A model generated the notes under the pieces. It was not told the DNA's origin, did no database searches, and saw only the letters and a list, made by a program, of their open reading frames with translations. A program made the position numbers and the translations under genes. A stretch of 64,000 nt of DNA from Paenibacillus sp. FSL H8-0332 (GTDB taxonomy: Bacteria; Bacillota; Bacilli; Paenibacillales; Paenibacillaceae): NCBI RefSeq assembly GCF_037963835.1, contig NZ_CP150145.1, forward strand, positions 7,440,001 to 7,504,000. Direction: 5' to 3'. Every line of letters begins with the position of its first letter. Within the stretch, counting starts at the first letter, position 1. Shown piece after piece: positions 53,474 through 60,119 of the stretch.

Positions 53474-54792
53474 CTACGAAGCGGGAATTAGCGAACAGGC
53501 AGGCATTAGAGCAGAAGCTGGAGTGTATCTGGGCATACATGCGCTCCGAACGTCATCAGGGTAATTGGGCAATGGATATAGATCATTGGGACTGGGTGCC
53601 CGGCGTGGGCGTAATCTCATTGCTGGAATACGGTACAGCGACTGGTAAAGAAGAGGTGACGGATTACCTGCTGCACTGGGTGAACCGGAATAAGCAGAAG
53701 GCCGAGGGGGCTCGGGTTATTAATTCCCTGGCCCCTTACGCGCTCTTTCCCGAGCTGTACCGGCTGACCGGGGACCCTTGGTTGCTCAGCCAAGCGCAGG
53801 AGGTTGCCGCTTGGATGCTGGGGACTGCCCCCAGGACCCGGGAAGGGGCACTGGAGCATACGGTGACAGAGGCGGTGGAGTTCCCGGAACAGGTATGGGC
53901 CGATACGGTATATATGGCCGTGCTGTTCCTGGCCCGGCTTGCGAGTCTGACCGGAGACAGGGAGCTTGCCGCCGCCGCCGTGCAGCAGACGCTGCTGCAC
54001 CTTCGTCTGCTACAGGACCCGGAGACGGGGCTTCTGTTCCATGGCTGGAACAGCCGGGCAGGCAGCCATATGTCGGCTGCCCGCTGGGCCCGGGCCAATG
54101 CCTGGGTGGCACTCGCGGTCCCGGAGATTGTGGCCGGGACCGTAAGCCTGACTGCTATTCCGCAGGAGCTATACAGCCGCTACCGCAGGCTTGCTTCTGC
54201 GCTGCGGCAGGCGCAGGGGGCCAGCGGCTTGTGGCATACGGTGCTCGACCAGCCGGATGATTACGAGGAGACCTCGGCCAGCGCCGGTATTGCCTGCGGC
54301 TTCCTGAAGGCGGTGAAGAGCGGACTGCTGGAGGATGCCTATCTGGAGAGCGCGGAGGCGGCCCTTGTGGGAATTCTTCCGCTTATCCATGAAGACGGTG
54401 AGGTGCAGGGGGTCTCGGGAGGCACCCCGGTCATGCCGTCGATAGCAGCCTATAACACCATTGAGAGATATCCGGCACTGTACGGGCAAGGGCTGGTGAT
54501 GCAGCTGCTGACCGAGGCTTTGGATCTGGAGCAGACAGAGCATCGGCTTGAGGGGCAGGGACGACAAGAGGACCAGGGGTGTCAAGAACATGAGGAGCGT
54601 CAGGAGCGCCAGGGACGACAAGAGGACCAAGGGCGTGAAGAACATGAGGAGCGCCAGAGACGACAAGAGGACCAAGGGTGTGAAGAACATCCAGAGCGTC
54701 CAGGGGGACAGCAACGTCAGGAGGATCAGCAACGTCAGGCGCAATCCGATGGGATGGGTTCATTAAATGTTGAAGGAGAGGCAGGAGGATGA
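53470..54792 (+). CDS. GH105-like unsaturated uronyl hydrolase with a repetitive charged tail
   Basis: 440 residues; the first 355 or so form the (alpha/alpha)6 barrel of the YteR/GH105 family. WDWVPGVGVISLLEY is the usual start, EQVWADTVYM carries the likely catalytic Asp145, and HGWNSRAGSHMSAARWARANAW is the substrate-loop region. These cytoplasmic enzymes hydrolyse unsaturated galacturonyl or glucuronyl residues from imported oligosaccharides. From about residue 358 the protein ends in 80 residues of Glu, Gln, Arg, Gly and Asp in near-repeats (GRQEDQG, EEHEERQ), coded by imperfect 42-base DNA repeats and absent from ordinary GH105 enzymes. The start TTG overlaps the GH3 stop. The end overlaps the next gene (ATGA). 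Confidence 0.85.
   Translation: MTTKRELANRQALEQKLECIWAYMRSERHQGNWAMDIDHWDWVPGVGVISLLEYGTATGKEEVTDYLLHWVNRNKQKAEGARVINSLAPYALFPELYRLTGDPWLLSQAQEVAAWMLGTAPRTREGALEHTVTEAVEFPEQVWADTVYMAVLFLARLASLTGDRELAAAAVQQTLLHLRLLQDPETGLLFHGWNSRAGSHMSAARWARANAWVALAVPEIVAGTVSLTAIPQELYSRYRRLASALRQAQGASGLWHTVLDQPDDYEETSASAGIACGFLKAVKSGLLEDAYLESAEAALVGILPLIHEDGEVQGVSGGTPVMPSIAAYNTIERYPALYGQGLVMQLLTEALDLEQTEHRLEGQGRQEDQGCQEHEERQERQGRQEDQGREEHEERQRRQEDQGCEEHPERPGGQQRQEDQQRQAQSDGMGSLNVEGEAGG
54550..54735 (+). repeat. Coding tandem repeat in the GH105 tail
   Basis: About three imperfect units of CGACAAGAGGACCAAGGG plus GAAGAACATGAGGAGCG, each near 42-51 bases, followed by shorter CAACGTCAGGAGGAT repeats. The units keep the reading frame. 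Confidence 0.75.
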
Positions 54793-56789
54793 CCGTGAAG
54801 AATAACGCAGAAGCTGCGGGTGGAGGGCTGGATCAGCGGCAACGGCTGATTCATAAGCTGGCCGGGCTGGAATCCCGCTACGATTCGGCCATCTGCATGC
54901 TGCGCTCTCCGTTCAGCAGCCCGGGGTATCATACGACGCTGAAGCAGGCGGAGTTCATCCACTCCACCAGAGACTCGCTCAGCTATGCGCTTGGACTGCT
55001 CGACACGGAGCTGGCCCGTTATGAAGAGCGGGCATTCGATATTATCCGTCAGGTCATCTCCTTGCAGGATACGGAACCGGCGCATGACACCTTCGGCATC
55101 TGGTCCTGGTTCTATGAGGAGCCGCTGGACCAGATGGCTCCGCCGGACTGGAACTGGGCTGATTTCTGCGGCAGCCGTCTGGTGCAGGCCCTTTCGCGCC
55201 ACGGCCACCGTTTCCCGTACGATCTGCGGGAAGCAGCCGTCTTGTCCATAGAGTGTGCCTGCGAAGCCATTATCCGGCGGAATGTTGGACCGGATTATAC
55301 CAATATTGCGATTATTGGCGCGTTCGTGACCAGAATTGCCGGGGAGAAGCTGGGGCGAAAGGATTATGCGGACTATGGGCTGGAGCGGCTCAGGAGGCTG
55401 CATGCCCACACCCTGAAGCATGGGGCTTTTCAGGAATACAACAGCCCGGTCTACACCTACATTGCCATTCTGGAGCTGTCGAAGCTTCAGACCGAGACCT
55501 CGGACAGCAGGGTCAAGGCATGGACCGGGGAGCTGCTTGAGCTGACCTGGAGGACCGTGGCCGGGTATTATCACCCTGCCACGGCCCAGTGGTCCGGGCC
55601 GCATTCCCGCTGCTACGGAGTGCTGCTGGAAGACCAGAGCAAAGCGTTTCTGCAACTGGCGACAGGAGGAGCCGTGATGTTCTTCCCTTGGGAGGAGCTG
55701 CCCTACGAAGAGGAATGGTATAAGAGCGGCATCCATTGTCCCCCAGCCTATCTGGGTCGATTCAAGATTCCTGATACGAAGGAGGTAAGGCAGCGCTTGG
55801 AAGGGCAAGAGCAAGAGACTGGGAGGGGACAAGAACGGGGGCAGGGAGAAGGGAAAGGCCGGGTGTGGGAGCGGGGTCATGAACGGGAGCAGGGTCTGGG
55901 GCAGAATCAGAATCAGGGGCATGACGGCAAGTGGGCGGTCACTTATATGACTCCGCAGTGGAGCATGGGCTCCTTCACCCACAGTGACCTGTGGAACCAA
56001 AGACGGCCGCTGCTGATCTATGCAGATAATTACGGCCAGCCTGCCTATATCCGGCTCCGCTGCCTGCATGACGGCTATGACTATTGCTCCGCACGCTTCC
56101 AATCGCTGCAGGAGGAAGGCCATGTGCTGTTCGGGATCGACTTTATAACGGATGGCGGGGATACTCATCCGAATCTGGACCGGACCGGCGGTGTGATTGC
56201 GGCCTCAGACCTGCGGCTGCGGCTGGAGGTTGGCGGCGCTCTGGAGGGAGTTACAGCCGGATTAACAGAGGAAGGTGCGGTGATCAGCATCGGAGGAGTA
56301 GAGTTCGGCCTGACCACCTGGTTCGCGGCATTCAGCGGGCAAGTGGATGCAGGGAAGGGCCTGGCGTGGGAGGTTCATAAGGCAGACGGCCGGATGAATA
56401 TTGATATGATTCTCTACGCCGGTCCGCAAAGGATACTCGATTTCACCTCCATGCAGCAGGCCGCGCTGGTGTTCTCTCTGGCGGCTGGAGAGGTTGGGGA
56501 ATTGAGCTTTGCCTCGCTTCTGGAGCTGACGGATGAGGGCGGGCTGCGGGTTAGCAGCGGCGTAGAGCACGAAGAGGACAGAGCGCAGGGAGATGAAGGA
56601 GAGGAGGCGGCAGAGAGAGCGGAGAGAGCCAACGAATCGAATGAAGCGAATAATGCGAATGAAACGAATGCTGAGAAGGGAGAGCGGGCTGTAAAAGTCG
56701 TGAAAAGCGTAAAAAGCATGAAAGGCGGTTTCGTACTTAACCTGCGGCCCGCTCCGGGAGAGCTCCTGATATCACCGCTCAAAGGGTGA
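54789..56789 (+). CDS. Uncharacterised (alpha/alpha)-barrel plus beta-domain protein of the polysaccharide locus
   Basis: 666 residues starting at ATG 54789 (GTG at 54795 has the better-spaced AGGAGG). The N-terminal 320 residues are helix-rich with HAHTLKHGAFQEYNSPVYTY and WSGPHSRCYGVLL, resembling the toroid of polysaccharide lyases or GH-type (alpha/alpha)6 enzymes. From about 375 a beta-sandwich follows (TYMTPQWSMGSFTHSDLW, RPLLIYADNYGQ). I do not recognise the exact family. Two low-complexity stretches interrupt it: Gly/Gln/Glu/Arg-rich at about 335-375, between the two domains, and Glu/Ala/Asn-rich at about 592-640. With no signal peptide it is probably cytoplasmic, processing imported oligosaccharides. 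It overlaps the GH105 gene by four bases. Confidence 0.65.
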   Translation: MTVKNNAEAAGGGLDQRQRLIHKLAGLESRYDSAICMLRSPFSSPGYHTTLKQAEFIHSTRDSLSYALGLLDTELARYEERAFDIIRQVISLQDTEPAHDTFGIWSWFYEEPLDQMAPPDWNWADFCGSRLVQALSRHGHRFPYDLREAAVLSIECACEAIIRRNVGPDYTNIAIIGAFVTRIAGEKLGRKDYADYGLERLRRLHAHTLKHGAFQEYNSPVYTYIAILELSKLQTETSDSRVKAWTGELLELTWRTVAGYYHPATAQWSGPHSRCYGVLLEDQSKAFLQLATGGAVMFFPWEELPYEEEWYKSGIHCPPAYLGRFKIPDTKEVRQRLEGQEQETGRGQERGQGEGKGRVWERGHEREQGLGQNQNQGHDGKWAVTYMTPQWSMGSFTHSDLWNQRRPLLIYADNYGQPAYIRLRCLHDGYDYCSARFQSLQEEGHVLFGIDFITDGGDTHPNLDRTGGVIAASDLRLRLEVGGALEGVTAGLTEEGAVISIGGVEFGLTTWFAAFSGQVDAGKGLAWEVHKADGRMNIDMILYAGPQRILDFTSMQQAALVFSLAAGEVGELSFASLLELTDEGGLRVSSGVEHEEDRAQGDEGEEAAERAERANESNEANNANETNAEKGERAVKVVKSVKSMKGGFVLNLRPAPGELLISPLKG

Positions 56790-56972
56790 ATGTATGCGGA
56801 AAACCGAACAAAATTTGCTGGTACAACGGCCGATGACAAAATGTATGTGAAAAACCGAATACAATGGGTGAGTGCGACGGCACATGAACCAAACGTATGC
56901 GAAAAACCGAATACAATAGGCTAGCGCACCGCACTTGGACCAAATGTATGTGAAAAACCGAATACAATCGAT
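56788..56972 (+). repeat. Four tandem 51-bp units (TGTATGYGAAAAACCGAATACAAT)-like
   Basis: Units start at 56791, 56842, 56894 and 56945 (spacing 51, 52, 51). The core is about 24 bases and reads TGTATG, YG, AAAAACCGAATACAAT; it is weakly palindromic. A degenerate fifth copy lies at 57251-57275. They follow directly after the stop codon of the 666-residue protein and resemble the TGTAATCG elements at 12592 and 29376. Confidence 0.8.
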
Positions 56973-57021
56973 GCTGCTGCGATGAGGGATGGACCCCATG
57001 CTCCGCAGCCCGTAACATTTT

Positions 57022-57165
57022 AGAGAAATCCTGCAAAAAGTGCAGCAATATTGCCCAATAGAAGCAGCTTACTCTTATGCTGAAATCCTGCATGAAAGGC
57101 AACAAAGCCAGTGCTAACTTGCTCTTATCACCGGAATTCCTGCAAATGATGCAACAATGCGATCC
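57022..57165 (+). repeat. Three direct repeats with GAAATCCTGCA core
   Basis: Units start at 57025, 57082 and 57134 (GAAATCCTGCA, GAAATCCTGCA, GAATTCCTGCA), each followed by a GCARCAA-like stretch and a TTACTCTTAT/TTGCTCTTAT segment. Spacing is 57 and 52 bases. No gene is seen from 56790 to 57326. Confidence 0.65.
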
Positions 57166-57275
57166 ATACAAGCGGGTCCGTGAGAGGAAACGCTAAGAAT
57201 TGGCAAGAGATAGGCGGAGCACAGCCATGTAAGGAAAGAACACTTCAGAGCGTATGCGAAAACCGGCTACAACAC

Positions 57276-57311
57276 AAGGAGCTGGCCCCGTAATGCGGGG
57301 ACCAGCTCCTG
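57276..57311 (-). terminator. Hairpin after hflX
   Basis: GGAGCTGGCCCCG (57278-57290) pairs with CGGGGACCAGCTCC (57296-57309) with one bulge. It is a strong stem 16 bases after the hflX stop; the T run after it is weak. Confidence 0.65.
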
Positions 57312-57326
57312 TGACATTCAGTGATT

Positions 57327-58598
57327 TTATTGCGGCAGCTCTATAAAATCATCTCTGAACCGCTCGTAATCGGCGGCCCGGCATTCCAGCTTCAGGCGTG
57401 TGCCCTGCTCTTCGTAGCTCACGGACTGCACATCGGCATGTTCATTGAAGTAGGAGACAATGCTGCCCCGGTCGAACGGGACTAGAATCTCACACTGTAC
57501 ATAGTCGGTGAAGATGCAGCTGCGGATCAGAGTGACCAGCTCGGCGATCCCGCGGTTTTTCTTAGCAGACAGGGTTACAGAGTTCCCCTCCACCTGCGGG
57601 TAAGGCTCCTCCCTCAGATCGGCCTTGTTGTAGGCGTACAGGGTAGGAATTCCGTCAGCGCCCAGCGCCTTCAGGGTCTCGAACGTTACAGCCATATGCT
57701 GCTCATGCTGCGGATCGGCAATATCGACGACATGAATCAGCAAATCCGCTTCTGTTACCTCCTCCAGGGTCGAGCGGAACGCCTTTACCAGATGATGGGG
57801 CAGCTGGCTGACAAATCCTACGGTGTCGGTTAGCAGGAAGGTCTTGTGATCGGGCAGCGCAATGCTGCGCACCGAGGTCTCAAGCGTCGCGAACAGCATA
57901 TCCTTGGCGAGCACGCCTTTGCCCGAACCGGGATGATAGGTCTCGACCAGGGTGTTCATTAAGCTGGACTTGCCGGTGTTGGTGTAGCCGACCAGACAGA
58001 CCACAGGCACCTCGTTCTTATGCCGCTGCTTACGCTGGATCTGGCGCCGGGCGACCTGCGTCTGCAGCTCTAACTGCAATACGGAGATCCGCTCTTCAAT
58101 CCGTCTGCGGTCCAGCTCCAGCTTGGTTTCCCCGGCCCCTCTATTCTTCAGACCGGCCCCGCCGCCCTGTCTGCCGAGAGACTCACGCAGGCCGCTCAGG
58201 CGGGGAAGCATATATTGCAGCTGTGCGACCTCTACCTGAAGCTGGGCTTCCTTGGTCTTCGCCCGCGAGGCGAAGATATTCAGAATCAGGATGGTCCGGT
58301 CAATGACCTGGCGGTCCAGTGATGACTCCAGATTGCGGATCTGGGAGGGTGACAGCTCATCATTGAAAATAACGATCGGTGCTTCGTGCTGGTCCATCAG
58401 CAGTGCCAGCTCCTGGATTTTGCCGGTCCCGATGTAATGCGACGGGTTCACCCGGCTGGATTTCTGGCTAAGCTCAGCCACGACCTCAATCTCGCAGGCG
58501 GCTGCCAGATTGCGCAGCTCCTCCATCGAATAAGCGAAGTTCGTGTCGTTCTGCAGCTGCATGCCGACGATAACGGCTTTCTGTTGTACGGGTTCCAT
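57327..58598 (-). CDS. hflX: GTPase HflX (ribosome-splitting factor)
   Basis: 423 residues from the ATG at 58598, with GGAGG 11 bases upstream; the upstream ATG at 58616 overlaps that same site. The N-terminal domain carries HYIGTGKIQEL, a basic coiled-coil linker follows (RRIEERISVLQLELQ), and the G domain shows GYTNTGKSSLMNTL (P-loop), DTVGFVSQLPHHLV (switch II) and NKAD. HflX binds the 50S subunit and splits stalled ribosomes; the HflXr variant in Listeria gives macrolide and lincosamide resistance. Its upstream region holds a promoter, a leader-peptide frame and a terminator that look like an attenuator. Whether this copy is the housekeeping or the resistance type cannot be told from motifs alone. 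Confidence 0.95.
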   Translation of the reverse strand: MEPVQQKAVIVGMQLQNDTNFAYSMEELRNLAAACEIEVVAELSQKSSRVNPSHYIGTGKIQELALLMDQHEAPIVIFNDELSPSQIRNLESSLDRQVIDRTILILNIFASRAKTKEAQLQVEVAQLQYMLPRLSGLRESLGRQGGGAGLKNRGAGETKLELDRRRIEERISVLQLELQTQVARRQIQRKQRHKNEVPVVCLVGYTNTGKSSLMNTLVETYHPGSGKGVLAKDMLFATLETSVRSIALPDHKTFLLTDTVGFVSQLPHHLVKAFRSTLEEVTEADLLIHVVDIADPQHEQHMAVTFETLKALGADGIPTLYAYNKADLREEPYPQVEGNSVTLSAKKNRGIAELVTLIRSCIFTDYVQCEILVPFDRGSIVSYFNEHADVQSVSYEEQGTRLKLECRAADYERFRDDFIELPQ

Positions 58599-58633
58599 AT
58601 ATAGATCAACCTCCATAGTGTAATTTGGGCATC

Positions 58634-58661
58634 AAAAAAGCACAGGCAGTCTGCCTGTGCT
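58634..58661 (-). terminator. Strong terminator inside the hflX leader (attenuator candidate)
   Basis: In the minus direction AGCACAGGCA, loop GAC, TGCCTGTGCT form a perfect 10-bp stem (plus 58639-58661), followed by TTTTT. It lies 36 bases before the hflX start and downstream of the only good promoter seen, so it would stop hflX transcription unless unfolded. Confidence 0.85.
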
Positions 58662-58951
58662 AACAGTAGGTGGAGGAACAACAGAATAAAGTCTGGTATA
58701 GCCCGCTGTGCGGGAGCAGCTATACGGCCATGCTTGCCATAGACACCATGAAGGTTCAAGCGGCAGGGGCGAAGGGCTCCGGCAACTTAAAAAGATATAG
58801 AGCTAATCCTCCCGGCAAACGCAGAGATCCTGGCGGAGCGGATACAGGCCCTAGTGGGCATAGTGTACTGGTTCCGGGTATCAGCGTACAGGTTGCGGAT
58901 TAACAGGTGTATGCTATGGGTTACGTGTTATGGACAGACTTATCCTGAGTC

Positions 58952-59004
58952 CTCTGCACAAGGCAGAGCTTTCGCGCTATGGGAAAATAATTAGCCGCGC
59001 AAAG
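58952..59004 (-). ncRNA. Leader RNA hairpins between the hflX leader peptide and terminator
   Basis: On the minus strand CTTTGCGCG (plus 58996-59004), which includes leader-peptide codons 9-12, pairs with CGCGAAAG (58969-58976) with one bulged G. Directly next to it CTCTGC and GCAGAG (58952-58968) form a second hairpin. Its sequence TGCCTTGTGC could instead pair with the 5' arm of the terminator (GCACA, GGCA) with one bulge, acting as an antiterminator. The folding is by eye. Confidence 0.4.
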
Positions 59005-59029
59005 TGCGAATCCGGATATAGTCTATCAC
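58991..59029 (-). CDS. Putative 12-residue leader peptide of hflX
   Basis: GTG at 59029 with GGAGGG at six-base spacing codes MIDYIRIRTLRG and ends in TAA at 58991. It starts about 26 bases after the predicted transcription start. The R-I-R triplet fits the Arg-X-Arg pattern at which macrolide-bound ribosomes are known to stall in erm leader peptides. The last four codons form one arm of a hairpin. There is no direct evidence of translation beyond the ribosome-binding site and the placement. Confidence 0.5.
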   Translation of the reverse strand: MIDYIRIRTLRG

Positions 59030-59061
59030 ACGCAACCCTCCGTTCTAAAAAAGTTACATTG

Positions 59062-59090
59062 ATTTTAGCACAGTCCTTGTCATCTGGCAA
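59062..59090 (-). promoter_or_regulatory. Sigma-A promoter of the hflX leader
   Basis: On the minus strand TTGCCA (plus 59085-59090), 17 bases, TAAAAT (59062-59067) with an extended TG before the -10. The predicted start is near 59055, giving a leader of about 455 bases before hflX. The rest of 58662-58951 and 59091-59210 shows no gene. Confidence 0.7.
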
Positions 59091-59210
59091 CAATCTCCAG
59101 GGGCGGGAGCGTCAGTGGATTGACAACTGCCATGGTCTGAAAGCCGACCAGAAACTTCCAATTCCCTCTGCATATCCTATTGAACACAGCTCTAACGGAG
59201 GGTGATAACT

Positions 59211-60005
59211 ATGCCTATACTGACAACCAATATGTTAACAAAGAACCTTACCCCGGGAGCAGGACTCATCAGTCAGGCAGTAGTGAAGGTAGTGAACAAC
59301 GGGATAGCTCAGGGAACGGTCTATTTGACCGGTTACAACAATGATGTAAGTCCCTCAACGCTGTTCGCACAGGAGTTGTTTGAGTCGAACTATCGGGAAG
59401 TTGTGACCAAAACGTATAATATTACGCATAATTTTTTCCAATTCAATATTTCCTACTCCCAGGATCAGATCCGGGTCCGCATCTATCTGGTGGACAGCGG
59501 CGGAGTCTGGATTCCCGTTCCCCTGCAGCCCATGGCGCTTAGCCGGATTACCTCAGAGTTTCGTAACAATATCCCCGTAACGAGCAGCGACACCGCAGCC
59601 ATCAGCTTCCGCAGAAGCACCACGATCGCCGTTCCTGAAGCAGTGGCCGCCGAGATCGTTCCAGACGGGCTGGAGATTCTGGCCTCTACCCCTATCCGCT
59701 ATAAGGTGGTAGCCGGGGGGACGGTTAATGGAACTTTTGTGAATTACCCTACGCCTACTACGTCTATCCCCGTCACTGAAACAGCGCTGTTGGTGAATTA
59801 TACCTGTACAACGGTCACAGGCGGACGGATGCTCACTCAAGGCATCGGCTCCGGCATATCCGGAGCGTACCAGAATGTAGCGGTGAATCTGCTGAATCAG
59901 CGGCTCGCCTACGATCTTCAGCAAGTACCGGTCACGCTGGTGGTCAGCTCGCTTGCCGGAGAGGACAATGTGGCGGCTACCTTCCGAATGTCAGAGCAAT
60001 GGTGA
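59211..60005 (+). CDS. Uncharacterised beta-rich protein
   Basis: 264 residues from the ATG at 59211, eight bases after GGAGGG; a GTG at 59202 is too close to that site. There is no signal peptide or membrane helix. The first 110 residues look like a beta-sandwich (GLISQAVVKVVNNGIAQGTVYL, FNISYSQDQIRVRIYLVD) and resemble in style, not in sequence, the N-terminal domain of the collagen-like protein at 42115. The rest is Thr/Val/Ser-rich. A structural or spore-surface protein is possible, but I do not recognise a family. It is a single gene. Confidence 0.75.
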   Translation: MPILTTNMLTKNLTPGAGLISQAVVKVVNNGIAQGTVYLTGYNNDVSPSTLFAQELFESNYREVVTKTYNITHNFFQFNISYSQDQIRVRIYLVDSGGVWIPVPLQPMALSRITSEFRNNIPVTSSDTAAISFRRSTTIAVPEAVAAEIVPDGLEILASTPIRYKVVAGGTVNGTFVNYPTPTTSIPVTETALLVNYTCTTVTGGRMLTQGIGSGISGAYQNVAVNLLNQRLAYDLQQVPVTLVVSSLAGEDNVAATFRMSEQW

Positions 60006-60119
60006 AGACCGAAGGGTGAAGGATCAGTACTGCTGCGTTGGGTGGCCGGTAACAGACCAATGACAGACCTGTAGCATATAAAAGATAGCCGAAGCAGGGG
60101 GGATATCCGCAGCGGCGGG

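Noticed and set aside
56788..56972. Array of about 24-base repeats with 27-base intervals, resembling a small CRISPR
   Set aside because: The repeats are degenerate, the intervals resemble each other, similar units occur singly elsewhere in the window, and no cas gene is present.
58670..58903. A 77-residue plus-strand frame upstream of the beta-rich protein gene
   Set aside because: It has no ribosome-binding site and runs antisense to the hflX leader; composition is not clearly protein-like.
58930..59205. A 91-residue plus-strand frame
   Set aside because: It overlaps the hflX promoter and leader peptide on the other strand, lacks a ribosome-binding site, and ends inside the site of the next gene.
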